Below, in pieces: positions 40,525 to 50,445 of a stretch of DNA of 64,000 nucleotides; the stretch's first letter is position 1; each line of letters opens with the position of its first letter. The stretch lies in assembly GCA_025370055.1 (NCBI GenBank), contig CP073041.1:992001-1056000 (forward strand), written 5' to 3'. Position numbers and translations under genes: made by a program. Under the pieces are notes generated by a model that searched no databases, was not told the origin of the DNA, and saw only the letters and a list, made by a program, of their open reading frames with translations. The stretch comes from Woronichinia naegeliana WA131 (lineage in GTDB: Bacteria > Cyanobacteriota > Cyanobacteriia > Cyanobacteriales > Microcystaceae).

Positions 40525-42003
40525 CTATTTCGTAATCGCTTCACCTCGACGATAAAGTTCACGGGCATAGTCTGTCCAGGTTCCTTGTCCCCAATAGCGG
40601 AAACAACTGGTTTCTACCAGCATAGTATAAAGTAGGGCTTCTTGATAATCAGGACGTTGCGTAATATCTTTATTCTTTTGTACCAGGTCATCATATTTTT
40701 GGTGAAATAGAGCACTGAGTTGATTCATCGGCTCTAGCACATTTTCATAGCCCTGTACCCAACTCAGATTATCTGTCCAGGAGGCTCCATCCATATGAAA
40801 GCGATAATCTATTTGTTGCAGTTCGGCGATCGCTTTTTCTACCGCTTCAGGAGTAGCATGATTAACGTCAACCCGTTGCCAGATTTTATGTTGTTGAACG
40901 GCCTGAATTTCTGGATAGTCTTGAGGATTAGCCCCCGCCGCCTCAATTAATTCTAAATATTCTGTGCCATTTAAAGGAACTGTGCCTGTTTTGCCGCCCC
41001 CTTGAGCACCAATTTCTTGATTAATGCGAATATAATCGCGGGGAAATTCATTCATCATCACCCCACCATTTTCACCATCAGCAATTTGAGTCACCAAAGA
41101 AGGAATAGAAACCTGCCCCACTGACTGTTTACCTAGTCCTTTCGCCTCAAAATAGGGCTGCATTTGAGCAACTAATTTGGTGTCGGAACCTTGGGTTTTA
41201 ATCAGAGCCGTAATACTCACTACTTCGCCCTGGGAATTGCGGGCAACTAAACGATTCGGAATATATTTTTGTGACTGCCAAAGCCCTGAGCTATCCAACC
41301 GTTCGACGGAATGTTCCTGCACCATTAGCCACCGATAACCGCATTCTTTTAAGGCTTTAATATATTCATACAAGGTGTCAGGATGATTGGGTAGGTGCAT
41401 TTCTGGTGGCGAAAAACCCTTAACTCGTTTTAGGGCATCATAGCCAAAAATAGCCGCAAAATGATGTTGCCAGGCAAGAATTTGTAGTTTGAGATCGGGA
41501 ATCGGAGTAGAAGGCACTACGGCATGACTCCACATCGTTCCTAGCCATTCCACGTAGGGTTGATATTGAGGGTTACAGGCTAAATTTTTTAAATTATCTA
41601 AAATATCATTGCGTCCCATTTGCTGAAACCCCCAGAACAAATTGCCGGAATAATCCAACATAATGCGGGGATTGCAGCCTTCTTGAAGTAGTTGGGGAAT
41701 GATTTCACCTAAACGACGATAACACCAGGCAAAGGGATCAGCGTTATGATTATCGCCTTCGCCTGGATGTTCATACATATATTGTAAATTACTAATTAAT
41801 TCTCCATTGCGACCGGCTGGAATGGTCGGTTGGTGCATATGAAGCGCACAGGCAAATCCGGCATTAATATCTTCTAAGCGTAGATTGGTTGAACCTAAAA
41901 AAATGGGGTCATTATGATTAACAAGTTCCAAAATTTTAGCTTCTTCACCGGCGATCGCGGGTAGGGCGGTTTGTAAGTGAGGAGCATTTAGCGTAGCAAC
42001 CAT
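40525..42003 (-). CDS. Glycoside hydrolase family 57 protein
   Basis: 492 residues. The GH57 barrel has the early ALHMHQPTIPAG motif (His-x-His-Gln-Pro), followed by LEQ-type regions LDYSGNLFWGFQQM, WLGTMWSHAVVPSTP and KGFSPPEMHLPNHPDTL, where the Glu is a likely catalytic nucleophile. GH57 enzymes act as alpha-amylases, branching enzymes or 4-alpha-glucanotransferases on glycogen-like glucans. The specific activity cannot be told. The end WGQGTWTDYARELYRRGEAI is conserved in cyanobacterial members. Confidence 0.88.
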   Translation of the reverse strand: MVATLNAPHLQTALPAIAGEEAKILELVNHNDPIFLGSTNLRLEDINAGFACALHMHQPTIPAGRNGELISNLQYMYEHPGEGDNHNADPFAWCYRRLGEIIPQLLQEGCNPRIMLDYSGNLFWGFQQMGRNDILDNLKNLACNPQYQPYVEWLGTMWSHAVVPSTPIPDLKLQILAWQHHFAAIFGYDALKRVKGFSPPEMHLPNHPDTLYEYIKALKECGYRWLMVQEHSVERLDSSGLWQSQKYIPNRLVARNSQGEVVSITALIKTQGSDTKLVAQMQPYFEAKGLGKQSVGQVSIPSLVTQIADGENGGVMMNEFPRDYIRINQEIGAQGGGKTGTVPLNGTEYLELIEAAGANPQDYPEIQAVQQHKIWQRVDVNHATPEAVEKAIAELQQIDYRFHMDGASWTDNLSWVQGYENVLEPMNQLSALFHQKYDDLVQKNKDITQRPDYQEALLYTMLVETSCFRYWGQGTWTDYARELYRRGEAITK

Positions 42004-42200
42004 AGATATTTTCCTTGGGTTGGACGGTCATGATTGATGGCCATGAACCATTGAGTGAACTATTTTGATAATAACACTCGATGGAGATCCTTCTAGCTCA
42101 GGTAAAAAGTGAAAATGTCAAGGAGATATAATATTTTCTGATCGATGATTTGAGTAAGTATTTTTCCCTAGAGAATTGTCAAGAAATCTATTAAGAAATA

Positions 42201-42503
42201 TCAAGAAGAATAACGACTAGAACGCCAAATCCACCAACCAGAGAAACACAGTGTACAGTTCCCCAGTACTGTTGTTGTGGCTTGGGTCGTGACTAACCAA
42301 TCTAAACTGGGTAAATTATCGAAAAAGTGCCAAACACAGGCACACATAGCACTAATTAAGGCCGGTAACATCCCCCAGGAAAGAACACGCCAATAATAAT
42401 TTCCTGTGACTTCACCATATTTCCAGACCAGAGCGATCGCGGCTATCCACTCAATCACACTAGCAACATGAATGATCCAGGTGGGAATGGAAAGAGCGTG
42501 CAT
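42201..42503 (-). CDS. DUF2499 (Ycf49-like) membrane protein
   Basis: 100 residues with three hydrophobic segments (IIHVASVIEWIAAIALVW, WRVLSWGMLPALISAMCACV, a third near VLGNCTLCFSGWWIW). The motif HFFDN near the middle is typical of the DUF2499/Ycf49 family found in cyanobacteria and algal plastids. Function unknown. Confidence 0.85.
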   Translation of the reverse strand: MHALSIPTWIIHVASVIEWIAAIALVWKYGEVTGNYYWRVLSWGMLPALISAMCACVWHFFDNLPSLDWLVTTQATTTVLGNCTLCFSGWWIWRSSRYSS

Positions 42504-42593
42504 GGTTAAAATCTCCGCAATGGGCTAACACAAGTCTGATTCTGTTTAATTTACAACAACTCGGTAGAATAGAGCAAACAGGCTCAGCAATTC

Positions 42594-42780
42594 TAAATTT
42601 GCCCTGTAGCAAGGGTTTCAGGTTTTAGTTCGCGTAATACGGGGTAAAATTCAACGGGATTAACAAGTTCATTTTACGAGTCTTCCGGCTTTTAGGTGTA
42701 ATAGTACACCTAGAATTGCCCAAAAACCCCCTTTAAAATGTTCTTTAAATCCCTCAAAGGTTAAAACTGAGAATTGCTGT
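42594..42780. repeat. M207-type MITE, second copy
   Basis: Starts TCAGCAATTCTAAATTTG and ends ACTGAGAATTGCTGT. It matches the MITE at 2955-4764 after removal of its IS, but lacks a short stretch near the right end. No target duplication could be found. Confidence 0.75.
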
Positions 42781-42846
42781 GATCGGTGGTTAATTCCCCA
42801 AAAAATTGTTAATATTTATTTACATTCAGCCAGGAGACCTGACGCT

Positions 42847-43293
42847 ATGACGGTTGACAATAATCTTCCCCAAGACAATTCTTCAGTTGAGGTGGTTGCG
42901 GAGAACTCTGCCCTGGTTCCCTCAGATTCGCAATCAGGACAAGAACTTCAGACGGAGGGTGCCGTTGTTTTGCCTACCATTGAAACAGAAAGCTTAAAAG
43001 CAGAAACCAAAGCTCTCCTCGAAGCCATTCAAACCAAAGCCTTTAACGAAGCCCAGAAAGCCGGTGAGTTTGCCCGTGAGAACTATCTAGAAGCTGTCCG
43101 TAAAGCCAGGGAACAGGTGGAAAATCTTAATCTCTTCGATCCCGATCGCATCGAAAGTGCCATTCAACAACTCCAGTCCGATGTGGAAAAAGATTGGGAA
43201 AATGTCGTCAAGCAGGCCAACGACTTCGGCGATCGCCTAGGGGAAGCGGCTAAAACAGCCTGGGAAATTTTGACCCAACCCAAAGCGAAATAA
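42847..43293 (+). CDS. Conserved cyanobacterial hypothetical protein
   Basis: 148 residues. The N-terminal 50 residues are low-complexity and acidic. Residues 55-148 form amphipathic helices (LKAETKALLEAIQTKAFNEA, YLEAVRKAREQVENLNLF, DRLGEAAKTAWEIL). No signal peptide or membrane span. I do not recognise a function. A ribosome site (AGGAGA) precedes the ATG and the codon use is like the core genes nearby. Confidence 0.75.
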   Translation: MTVDNNLPQDNSSVEVVAENSALVPSDSQSGQELQTEGAVVLPTIETESLKAETKALLEAIQTKAFNEAQKAGEFARENYLEAVRKAREQVENLNLFDPDRIESAIQQLQSDVEKDWENVVKQANDFGDRLGEAAKTAWEILTQPKAK

Positions 43294-43493
43294 TTTGCTT
43301 GGCTCTCTTTGATTAAGATAGGTAAAGGGAAATTCATTTTTTTCCCATAACTTCGCCAAAAAATCCTCGCAACACCTCATCTTGGTAGGCTTGGGCGGCT
43401 TTTTCTCAAAGGCAATAGTCCCGAAAGCTGATAATGGGGTGTTTTTGTGTGATAATTTGTTACAGACATTTTCAGATTTGCTTAAGTTAAGCA

Positions 43494-43841
43494 ATGAGCG
43501 ATCGCAAACCCGAAAAAACCCTAGCCGAACAAGCCTCGCCTAATTACGAATGCCGTGCCTGTGGCTACATTTATGTACCTGCAAAAGGCGATCAAAAAGG
43601 AAATATTCCCCCTGGGACTCCCTTTGAGGCATTACCGGATCCTTGGCGTTGTCCTGTATGTGGTGTGCCAAAACGTCAGTTTATGAATACTGGCTCTGGC
43701 GATGCCCCCTCTGGCTTTGAGGAAAATCTTAACTATGGACTTGGGTTTAACCGCCTCACTTCCGATCAGAAAAATCTGCTGATTTTTGGCGGACTTCTCC
43801 TCGGCATTATCTTTTTTCTGAGTCTTTATGGCTTAAATTAA
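43494..43841 (+). CDS. rubA: Membrane-anchored rubredoxin
   Basis: 115 residues. One Fe is bound by the four cysteines in [10 protein letters not shown] and [12 protein letters not shown]-terminal membrane anchor ([20 protein letters not shown]) follows. In cyanobacteria and plants this rubredoxin is needed for photosystem assembly. It lies upstream of ycf48 and psbEFLJ, the conserved arrangement. Confidence 0.95.
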   Translation: MSDRKPEKTLAEQASPNYECRACGYIYVPAKGDQKGNIPPGTPFEALPDPWRCPVCGVPKRQFMNTGSGDAPSGFEENLNYGLGFNRLTSDQKNLLIFGGLLLGIIFFLSLYGLN

Positions 43842-43914
43842 TGCTGATTTGTATCTTAACGGTATTCTCTCCAGACCATTGGACTGGAAGTATTAATTCT
43901 GAGTGCCTTAGCAG

Positions 43915-44925
43915 ATGTTTATGAATTTCTTAAGGCAAAAACTGAAACAAATTGTTATCTTATTTGCCATTTCTGTTTTTTGTATTAGCTGTAGTAAAAT
44001 TCCGGCCCTAGAGTATAACCCCTGGTCAGTCATTGCCTTGGAAACGGATTCCACCTTTGCCGATATCGCCTTCACTGACGATGAACAGCATGGCTGGTTA
44101 GTCGGAACCAAGGAAACGATTTTTGAAACAACGGATGGGGGAACTATCTGGCAACAGCGTCTTCTCAATCTGGAAAACGAGAAAGCTAGTTTTACCGCCG
44201 TTAGCTTTAATGGTCAAGAAGGTTGGATTACGGGTAAGCCATCGATCCTTCTCCATACTCAAGATGGAGGCACAACCTGGACTCGTATTCCCTTAAGTGA
44301 GAAACTGCCTGGTGCGCCTTACCGTATTATTGCCCTAGGGCCCCAAACTGCTGAAATGATTACCGATCTGGGGGCAATCTATAAAACCAGCAATGGTGGT
44401 AAAAACTGGAAAGCTCTGGTAGAAGGGGCCGTTGGTGTTGCTCGTACTATTGAGCGATCGCAGGATGGTCGCTATGTGGCAGTATCAGCCAGAGGAAATT
44501 TTTATTCCACCTGGGAACCGGGGCAAACAGAATGGACACCTCACAACCGTAACTCTTCCCGCCGTTTACAAAAAATGGGCTACGGTCAAGATGGTCGTCT
44601 CTGGTTACTGGCACGAGGTGGACAACTGCAATTCAGCGATGATCCTGCTGCGGAAGTTTGGGGAGACGTGGTTTCTCCTTTAGCGAAAAGTAGCTGGGGA
44701 CTCCTAGATCTTTCCTATCGAACGCCTGAAGAAGTTTGGGTTGCAGGGGGAAGTGGCAATCTTTTGGTCAGTCAGGATAATGGTATTACCTGGCAAAAAG
44801 ACCAAGCCCTAGAGGATGTACCGGCCAATCTTTACCGTGTCGTCTTCATTAAGCCGGATAAAGGCTTTGTTTTGGGGCAAAATGGTATTCTACTGAAATA
44901 TAATCCCACAGTAGAAGCGGCCTAA
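43915..44925 (+). CDS. ycf48: Photosystem II assembly factor Ycf48
   Basis: 336-residue lumenal beta-propeller that binds newly made D1 during photosystem II assembly. A signal peptide (IVILFAISVFCISC) ends in a lipobox-like ISC, so it may be lipid-anchored. Propeller repeats contain WQQR, GWITGKPS, TWTRIPL and ENGITWQK-type blades. The start could be ATG at 43915 or 43921. It is followed by psbEFLJ. Confidence 0.94.
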   Translation: MFMNFLRQKLKQIVILFAISVFCISCSKIPALEYNPWSVIALETDSTFADIAFTDDEQHGWLVGTKETIFETTDGGTIWQQRLLNLENEKASFTAVSFNGQEGWITGKPSILLHTQDGGTTWTRIPLSEKLPGAPYRIIALGPQTAEMITDLGAIYKTSNGGKNWKALVEGAVGVARTIERSQDGRYVAVSARGNFYSTWEPGQTEWTPHNRNSSRRLQKMGYGQDGRLWLLARGGQLQFSDDPAAEVWGDVVSPLAKSSWGLLDLSYRTPEEVWVAGGSGNLLVSQDNGITWQKDQALEDVPANLYRVVFIKPDKGFVLGQNGILLKYNPTVEAA

Positions 44926-45009
44926 CTTTAGGCCAATTCCTTGAACGGCTGAGTCCGTTCCATTAAATAGTAAACTAAGATTTATGCTTTTCTTTGGAGG
45001 AGAACATTC

Positions 45010-45255
45010 ATGTCTGGTACCACTGGCGAACGCCCATTCACCGATATTGTCACCAGTATTCGTTACTGGGTTATTCATAGCATTACCATTCCTATGCTAT
45101 TCATTGCTGGCTGGTTATTTGTCAGTACTGGTTTAGCCTACGATGTTTTTGGCACCCCCCGTCCTGATGATTATTTCACTCAAACCCGTCAAGAGCTTCC
45201 TATTATTCGTGAACGCTATGATGCGGGCAATGAAATCAATCAATTTAATCAGTAG
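45010..45255 (+). CDS. psbE: Cytochrome b559 alpha subunit
   Basis: 81 residues. The membrane helix [20 protein letters not shown] holds the heme-ligand His. N-terminal [13 protein letters not shown] and C-terminal [13 protein letters not shown] are typical. First gene of psbEFLJ; an AGGAG site precedes it. Confidence 0.98.
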   Translation: MSGTTGERPFTDIVTSIRYWVIHSITIPMLFIAGWLFVSTGLAYDVFGTPRPDDYFTQTRQELPIIRERYDAGNEINQFNQ

Positions 45256-45277
45256 TTAACACAATAGGTAATAAATA

Positions 45278-45412
45278 ATGGCTACTAACAATCCTAATCA
45301 ACCCGTTACATATCCCATTTTTACTGTGCGCTGGTTAGCCGTTCATACCTTAGCGGTTCCGACTGTTTTCTTTATCGGTGCGATCGCTGCTATGCAATTT
45401 ATTCAACGCTAG
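45278..45412 (+). CDS. psbF: Cytochrome b559 beta subunit
   Basis: 44 residues, with [20 protein letters not shown] carrying the second heme-ligand His. It lies 22 bp after psbE and is the second gene of the operon. Confidence 0.98.
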   Translation: MATNNPNQPVTYPIFTVRWLAVHTLAVPTVFFIGAIAAMQFIQR

Positions 45413-45424
45413 GAGTTAACTAAC

Positions 45425-45544
45425 ATGGACAGAAACATAAATCCCAATCGGCAACCTGTAGAGTTAAACCGTACTTCCCTCTTTTTAGGGTTACTTCTGA
45501 TCGCAGTTTTAGGAATTCTTTTCTCTAGCTATTTCTTTAACTAA
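45425..45544 (+). CDS. psbL: Photosystem II protein L
   Basis: 39 residues: N-terminal [19 protein letters not shown] and one membrane helix ending SSYFFN. Placed 12 bp after psbF. Needed for quinone-side electron transfer and dimer stability. Confidence 0.98.
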   Translation: MDRNINPNRQPVELNRTSLFLGLLLIAVLGILFSSYFFN

Positions 45545-45584
45545 ACTATTTCTTTCATTATTGGGTATTACTAGGAGGGCATTC

Positions 45585-45704
45585 ATGTTTGCAGAAGGTA
45601 GAATTCCTTTGTGGATCGTTGGCGTTGTCGCTGGTTTAGGCGTGATTGCCGTTGTTGGGCTATTCTTTTATGGAGCCTACGCTGGTTTGGGATCTTCTAT
45701 GTAA
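45585..45704 (+). CDS. psbJ: Photosystem II protein J
   Basis: 39 residues: [13 protein letters not shown] then one Gly-rich membrane helix ([22 protein letters not shown]). An AGGAGGG ribosome site precedes it. Last gene of psbEFLJ. Confidence 0.98.
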   Translation: MFAEGRIPLWIVGVVAGLGVIAVVGLFFYGAYAGLGSSM

Positions 45705-45753
45705 TTGAGATCTAACCTAAAATAAATTCAACCTTATATCGCCATTGAAAAAA

Positions 45754-45788
45754 CCGTCAGTTGCCCTTGGTCGCTGGCGGCTTTTTAT
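45754..45788 (+). terminator. Terminator of psbEFLJ
   Basis: CCGTCAG ... CTGGCGG imperfect stem followed by CTTTTT, about 50 bp after psbJ. Confidence 0.75.
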
Positions 45789-45882
45789 TATGTTAGTCTG
45801 GGGCCATAAAGCCCACATTCCGTACTAAAAACAAGGACAAAGAAAATAAGAAAAACTCTCATGACAACAGATAATATCTTGT

Positions 45883-45970
45883 TGTAAATTTTTCGTTGAT
45901 TATGTCTAATGTTATCACGGAAGTCTTATGATCTCTTTTCCCAGGAAAAGCTATCAACGAATTATTTACA
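45883..45970. repeat. 88-bp inverted-repeat element, copy 1
   Basis: TGTAAATTTTTCGTTGAT and ATCAACGAATTATTTACA face each other 52 bp apart. A similar element of 87 bp lies at 61268-61354 with different internal sequence. Both are followed by GGTAG. Confidence 0.65.
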
Positions 45971-46033
45971 GGTAGTTATTTCTTCTGTTTTTTCTCTGGC
46001 TTCATTCAATATTCCTATATCCGTTGGATATTT

Positions 46034-46146
46034 GGCGTTGCTTAATCAGGGTATGAAATAGAATTTTGCATACATCTAGAAACCAGTGTGAGTCAATGTT
46101 TTAAAAATTGCATCTTTAGAGATTCATACCTCAAGTCAGCAACGCC
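46034..46146. repeat. 113-bp MITE in the IS5-like relic
   Basis: Ends GGCGTTGCTTAATCAGGG and CTCAAGTCAGCAACGCC, with the inner parts GTATGA and TCATAC also complementary. Non-coding. A clear target duplication was not found. Confidence 0.7.
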
Positions 46147-46317
46147 CGATTTTCTTCGTCCAATTTCCCCTCAAACAGGTTTTTGAAGTTTTCCAGTGTT
46201 TTTCTGCGTACTGTTCTTTGCAGTACATACTATTGAGGGGAGGGATGCAAGGTTTTCGGCTCATTTTAGCTTATTTTCCTACACCTTTGACATTGTATAT
46301 TGTTATTGTTATTATGG

Positions 46318-46444
46318 CAGGGCAAACGCATCTAAATTCTAGACTCCTTATCTGATAAGACTTTCAGCGTTTCATAAAAAATCAATCATGATCTCGGAAA
46401 CCCTTATCCAGCCTACCTTTCAAAAATAAGATGCGTTCGCCCTG
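46318..46444. repeat. M127 MITE, copy 1
   Basis: 127 bp with ends CAGGGCAAACGCATCT and AAGATGCGTTCGCCCTG, flanked by the 10-bp duplication GTTATTATGG. The ends and 10-bp duplication resemble ISAs1-type elements. Confidence 0.9.
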
Positions 46445-46602
46445 GTTATTATGGCTATACTCTTTTCTCTATAAGGGTTTTAGCCTTTTTCAGTAAGCCC
46501 TAATTAGACCGATTATTGCAGACATTCTGGCAAATTTTCCTTTTTAGGATGGTTTTCCTGAGTTGAGATTCTCCCTCCTTACTTTAAGTAAGGGGGAAAA
46601 AA

Positions 46603-48447
46603 TTAATTGGCACGCTGTTCAACCAACATTTGGTAAGCATGATCAAAATCAGCCGTTGTAATGCGAATCTCAGCCGGGTCAGTCATTCCCTGATGGCGAT
46701 AACGACGAATTGCCATCAGGGCCGCTTGGTTACATAATAACGCTAAATCTGCGCCATTCCAGCCTTCGGTTGTCTCGGCCCAATAGCCTAAATTCACATC
46801 CTCTAAAGGACGTTCATCATTATGAACCCCTAGAATTGCTAAACGACTAGAGGCATTCGGTAAATCAACTTTTAACTGTAAATCCAAGCGTCCCGCTCGC
46901 AATAAGGCCGGATCTAACGCATCTGGACGATTAGTAGCCCCAATCACTAAAATCGTTGCCCCCGTTTGCAACCCATCTAACTCCGTGAGGATTTGTCCTA
47001 CAACCCTGTCACTCACTCCTGAATCCCCACTATAACGACCTCTTGCTGGGGCTAAAGTATCAATTTCATCAATAAAAACCACACAAGGGGATGCCTGACG
47101 AGCTTTGGCAAACAACTCACGCACCGCCTGTTCACTCGCCCCTACCCATTTACTCAAAAGCTCAGGTCCATTAATACTAATAAAATTAGCTCGCGCCTGA
47201 GATGCAACCGCTTTGGCCAATAAGGTTTTTCCCGTTCCGGGGGGACCCCAAAGTAAAATCCCTTTGGGAGCTTGGGCTTTGGTTTGCGTATATAATTGCG
47301 GATGGAGTAATGCCCCTTCCACGGACTCCTGTAGGGTTTGTTTAATCTGTTCAAGTCCGCCAATATTGTCCCAAGCCACATGGGGAGATTCCACTTCCAC
47401 AGACCGCAATACCGCCGGTTTAACTTCTTTAAGGGCTTGTAAAAAGTCAGCTTGAACCACCGTCATTGTTTCGGGAATTTGCGAATCAATCGTAGGAACC
47501 TGGCGTCGCAAAGCACTATAGGCCGCTTTCTGACAAACGGCTTTTAAATCTGACCCGACAAATCCCACCGCATTATCGGCAATCAGAGCTAGGGAAACTG
47601 ATTCATCTAGGGGCATGGAACGGGTGAGAATCTGGAGGATTTCTAAACGGCCTTTGCGGTCAGGCACCCGAAAGAGAACTTCTCGGTCAAACCGTCCAGG
47701 ACGACGGAGGGCAGGGTCAAGATGGTCGGGACGGTTTGTCGCCGCTAGAACAATCACCCCTTGACTTTGGGCAAAGCCATCCATTAAACCCAGCAATTGG
47801 GCTACCAATCTTTTTTCGACTTCCCCTTCAACTTTACTGCGATCAGGTGCCATGCTGTCAATTTCGTCAATAAAAACGATACAAGGCGCATTCTTACTAG
47901 CTTTTTCAAAAATTCCCCGCAGTCTTTGCTCAGCCTCCCCATAATATTTACTGATTACCTCCGGTCCGACTAAGGCAATATAGTTAACATCAAGTTCTTC
48001 GGCCAAAGCACGGGCGGTTAGGGTTTTACCTGTTCCAGGAGGGCCGACTAAGAGAACGCCGCGAGTAGGTTCAAGTCCTAACTTGGCCAACAAGTCAGGG
48101 CGTTTCAGAGGAATGGCAATTAGTTCTTTGAGTTCCTTAATCACTTCCGTCAATCCACCAACATCTTTCAGGGAAGCCGTAGTGGGTTCTTCGGGCGGTG
48201 TCATACTGTCTTCAACCCCTGAATCGGTGGAGGATGAGCGATGGCGATTGACCTCAAAATCACCCCCATCAGAATTGCTCGGGCGAGAAACTCCTCCTGA
48301 ACGGGGAATACCGCCAGAACGGGGAATATTACTCAAGGAACGAGAATTAAATTGCACTTCGGTTTTAATTTCCCCTTTTTCCAGTTTTTCTTCTAAGGTT
48401 TTGGCTAGTTCGACTAATTGCTCAAAGCCTTTGAATAATTCTGCCAT
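46603..48447 (-). CDS. Double AAA+ ATPase, CDC48-like, at the gas-vesicle locus
   Basis: 614 residues. The N-terminal 90 residues are unlike CDC48: a helix ([20 protein letters not shown]) and a Ser/Pro/Gly-rich linker with [11 protein letters not shown]. Two AAA+ modules follow. Module 1 has Walker A GPPGTGKT at 135-142 and Walker [10 protein letters not shown] at 189-197. Module 2 has Walker A at 401-408 and Walker [10 protein letters not shown]. Arg fingers and the ATNRPD sensor are present in both. Such proteins thread or remodel protein assemblies. It is the last gene of the leftward gvp run, 84 bp after the ArsA-like gene, so a role in gas-vesicle assembly or turnover is inferred from position. 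Confidence 0.85.
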   Translation of the reverse strand: MAELFKGFEQLVELAKTLEEKLEKGEIKTEVQFNSRSLSNIPRSGGIPRSGGVSRPSNSDGGDFEVNRHRSSSTDSGVEDSMTPPEEPTTASLKDVGGLTEVIKELKELIAIPLKRPDLLAKLGLEPTRGVLLVGPPGTGKTLTARALAEELDVNYIALVGPEVISKYYGEAEQRLRGIFEKASKNAPCIVFIDEIDSMAPDRSKVEGEVEKRLVAQLLGLMDGFAQSQGVIVLAATNRPDHLDPALRRPGRFDREVLFRVPDRKGRLEILQILTRSMPLDESVSLALIADNAVGFVGSDLKAVCQKAAYSALRRQVPTIDSQIPETMTVVQADFLQALKEVKPAVLRSVEVESPHVAWDNIGGLEQIKQTLQESVEGALLHPQLYTQTKAQAPKGILLWGPPGTGKTLLAKAVASQARANFISINGPELLSKWVGASEQAVRELFAKARQASPCVVFIDEIDTLAPARGRYSGDSGVSDRVVGQILTELDGLQTGATILVIGATNRPDALDPALLRAGRLDLQLKVDLPNASSRLAILGVHNDERPLEDVNLGYWAETTEGWNGADLALLCNQAALMAIRRYRHQGMTDPAEIRITTADFDHAYQMLVEQRAN

Positions 48448-48531
48448 AAAATTTCTCCTGAATCAATTGAAGGATGGGGACTGGATGATAGATGGGGTTA
48501 AGAAGTCCGACTTGATTCAGACTAATTACCT

Positions 48532-50433
48532 TTAGAATAACAGATCTGCCGCGCCTTTTACCCTGGCTAGAGGTTCTACTGACCGGGGTAAACTGGGTAA
48601 GCGGATCAAAGTTTGAGCTGGGAATAAATCCTGATCAATTTCCTCATTAGCGTGATAACGATTCTGCACGACATAACGTTGATAGACTCCCATTTTTTTC
48701 AAAGATTCTGTCAATCGCAGTTGTTCAGCAACGATCGCATCTTGGGCTTGTAAAATTCCAATAAATTCTGTATGTTGGGGGTCTTTTAGTTTTTTCTGGG
48801 CATACATCACTTGTTGTCTTAAGGTTCGCAATCGTCCCATTAAATCTACGCGCCCTAAGACATTTTGATACTTTATCCAAAGCTTAAAAATCCAACTTAA
48901 CCAATCTCCTAAAGCCGTTGGCATTTCCAAAAATCGCAGGAGATGACCGGTAGGAGCCGTATCTAAAATAATCAAATCTTGTTGTTTCTGGTCTAATAAA
49001 TCCATCACTGTTACTAGGGATAACATTTCATCAATTCCTGGCAGAGATTGAGCTACAATTTGTCGCCAAGCTTCTGGAGTATAAGCTAGTTTGATGTTTC
49101 CTTCTTCCTTACCTTCACCACTAATCATTTCTGCCAGTTCCCATAAATAATCATCCCGAAATTTTTCTAAAATGATATTAGCATCAACTTCTTGACCACT
49201 TAAATTAGCAGTTAATTGTGTGGATTGATGTCCTAACTTTGTCCCAAAGGCATCTCCTAAAGAATGCGCTGGATCAATAGAAATAATTCTAATTTTTTGA
49301 TCGGGATAACGATTAGCTAACGCCCAACCAATGGCCGCCGCAACGGTTGTTTTTCCCACCCCTCCTTTACCACCAATGATAATGAGTTGGCGTTTATCGT
49401 CAATAAAATCACTAAAACTCGGCAGAATTTTTTGCGGCCATTGAAGAGGAGGCGGGGTAATAAATTCTACTTTTTCGAGGATTTTAATTTGACTCATGAT
49501 CTGATCTAATGCTTCACCTCCTAGGGGTTCTTTTACTTGTTGGGGCAGGGTGAAAATTGTCTCTTGACCTGGAATTTTTAGGAATTTATCGAGAAGTTGC
49601 TGTTGCTCACTATAGCGATCTAAATTTTGATTAGGGTCCGTTAGAATGCGATTAATAAATAAGCTGCCGCAGGGAATGTTTAAGTGATGCAAACTATTGA
49701 GTAATCGTTCGGTTTCTAATAAACTCATCGGTTCAGCAATTGCTACAATTAAACAAAGAGTAAAATCTCGATCTTGTAGGAGTTGTTTGCCTTCGGTTAA
49801 TTCTGATTTTGTTTTGACTAAAAAGTCATCCACATCATCGGCATTGTCGGTTTTTGAAAAAGTTTGCGAAATAACACGGTGTTTTTCTTGAAACAACTCT
49901 AAAGAATTGAGAATAATCTCTAAAAAATCTTTAATTTCCAATAAATTTAAGGTATGACCAGAGGGAGCCATATCAACAACAATTCGATCAACAACATTCT
50001 CAATAAGTAATCGTTCAATTTCTAATAGACCCATGATTTCATCTAAACCTGGCCAGTCCAAATCCCAAACGGGAGTTAAATCTTCTCCTTCAACAAAACT
50101 GCCTCGTTCTACTAAAAGTTCTAAAAATTTTCCGTATTTTGCTTTAAATTCTAAAAGCAATTTTTCCGCATCTAATGCCCTAACTTTTAAGTTAGGTAAG
50201 TCTTTTACAGGTAATGCCTCATCGCTAACTTCTGTTTGCAATACATCCCCTAAAGAATGAGCAGGATCGGTTGAGATTAACAGGATTTGTTCCTCGGGGA
50301 ATAATTTAGCCCAACGGCGAGCAAATCCACAGGAAAGGGTGGTTTTTCCCACTCCTCCTTTGCCACTAAACATAACTAAATGTCGAGTGTCATAACGACT
50401 TAGAGAGTTATTTACCAAGTTAAAGTTAGTCAT
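48532..50433 (-). CDS. Tandem ArsA/Get3-like ATPase at the gas-vesicle locus
   Basis: 633 residues made of two similar halves. Each has a deviant Walker A GKGGVGKTT (residues 24-32 and 355-363), a STDPAHSLGD-type switch I and a switch II (DMAPSGHTLN near 154; DTAPTGHLLR in the second half). I see no CxxC zinc motif of Get3 and no evident ArsA metal-site cysteines, so arsenite pumping is unlikely. It starts 13 bp after the stop of a GvpF/L-family gene. Get3 shields hydrophobic tail anchors, so a role in handling the very hydrophobic GvpA is a plausible inference. Confidence 0.85.
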   Translation of the reverse strand: MTNFNLVNNSLSRYDTRHLVMFSGKGGVGKTTLSCGFARRWAKLFPEEQILLISTDPAHSLGDVLQTEVSDEALPVKDLPNLKVRALDAEKLLLEFKAKYGKFLELLVERGSFVEGEDLTPVWDLDWPGLDEIMGLLEIERLLIENVVDRIVVDMAPSGHTLNLLEIKDFLEIILNSLELFQEKHRVISQTFSKTDNADDVDDFLVKTKSELTEGKQLLQDRDFTLCLIVAIAEPMSLLETERLLNSLHHLNIPCGSLFINRILTDPNQNLDRYSEQQQLLDKFLKIPGQETIFTLPQQVKEPLGGEALDQIMSQIKILEKVEFITPPPLQWPQKILPSFSDFIDDKRQLIIIGGKGGVGKTTVAAAIGWALANRYPDQKIRIISIDPAHSLGDAFGTKLGHQSTQLTANLSGQEVDANIILEKFRDDYLWELAEMISGEGKEEGNIKLAYTPEAWRQIVAQSLPGIDEMLSLVTVMDLLDQKQQDLIILDTAPTGHLLRFLEMPTALGDWLSWIFKLWIKYQNVLGRVDLMGRLRTLRQQVMYAQKKLKDPQHTEFIGILQAQDAIVAEQLRLTESLKKMGVYQRYVVQNRYHANEEIDQDLFPAQTLIRLPSLPRSVEPLARVKGAADLLF

Positions 50434-50445
50434 AGAGAAATCAAG

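Larger units (their letters stand above)
45985..46501 (-). pseudogene. Degenerate IS5-like element
   Basis: Pieces near 45990-46033 (ATTCCTATATCCGTTGGATA) and 46147-46230 match the DDE and N-terminal parts of the IS5-like transposase on the minus strand. An end-like CTTTTTCAGTAAGCCCT lies at 46484-46500. A 113-bp MITE and a 127-bp MITE are inserted in it. Much of the gene is deleted. Confidence 0.7.

Noticed and set aside
48532-50433. Arsenite efflux ATPase
   Set aside because: No arsB/arsR neighbours, no metal-site cysteines seen, and the gene is tightly linked to gas-vesicle genes.
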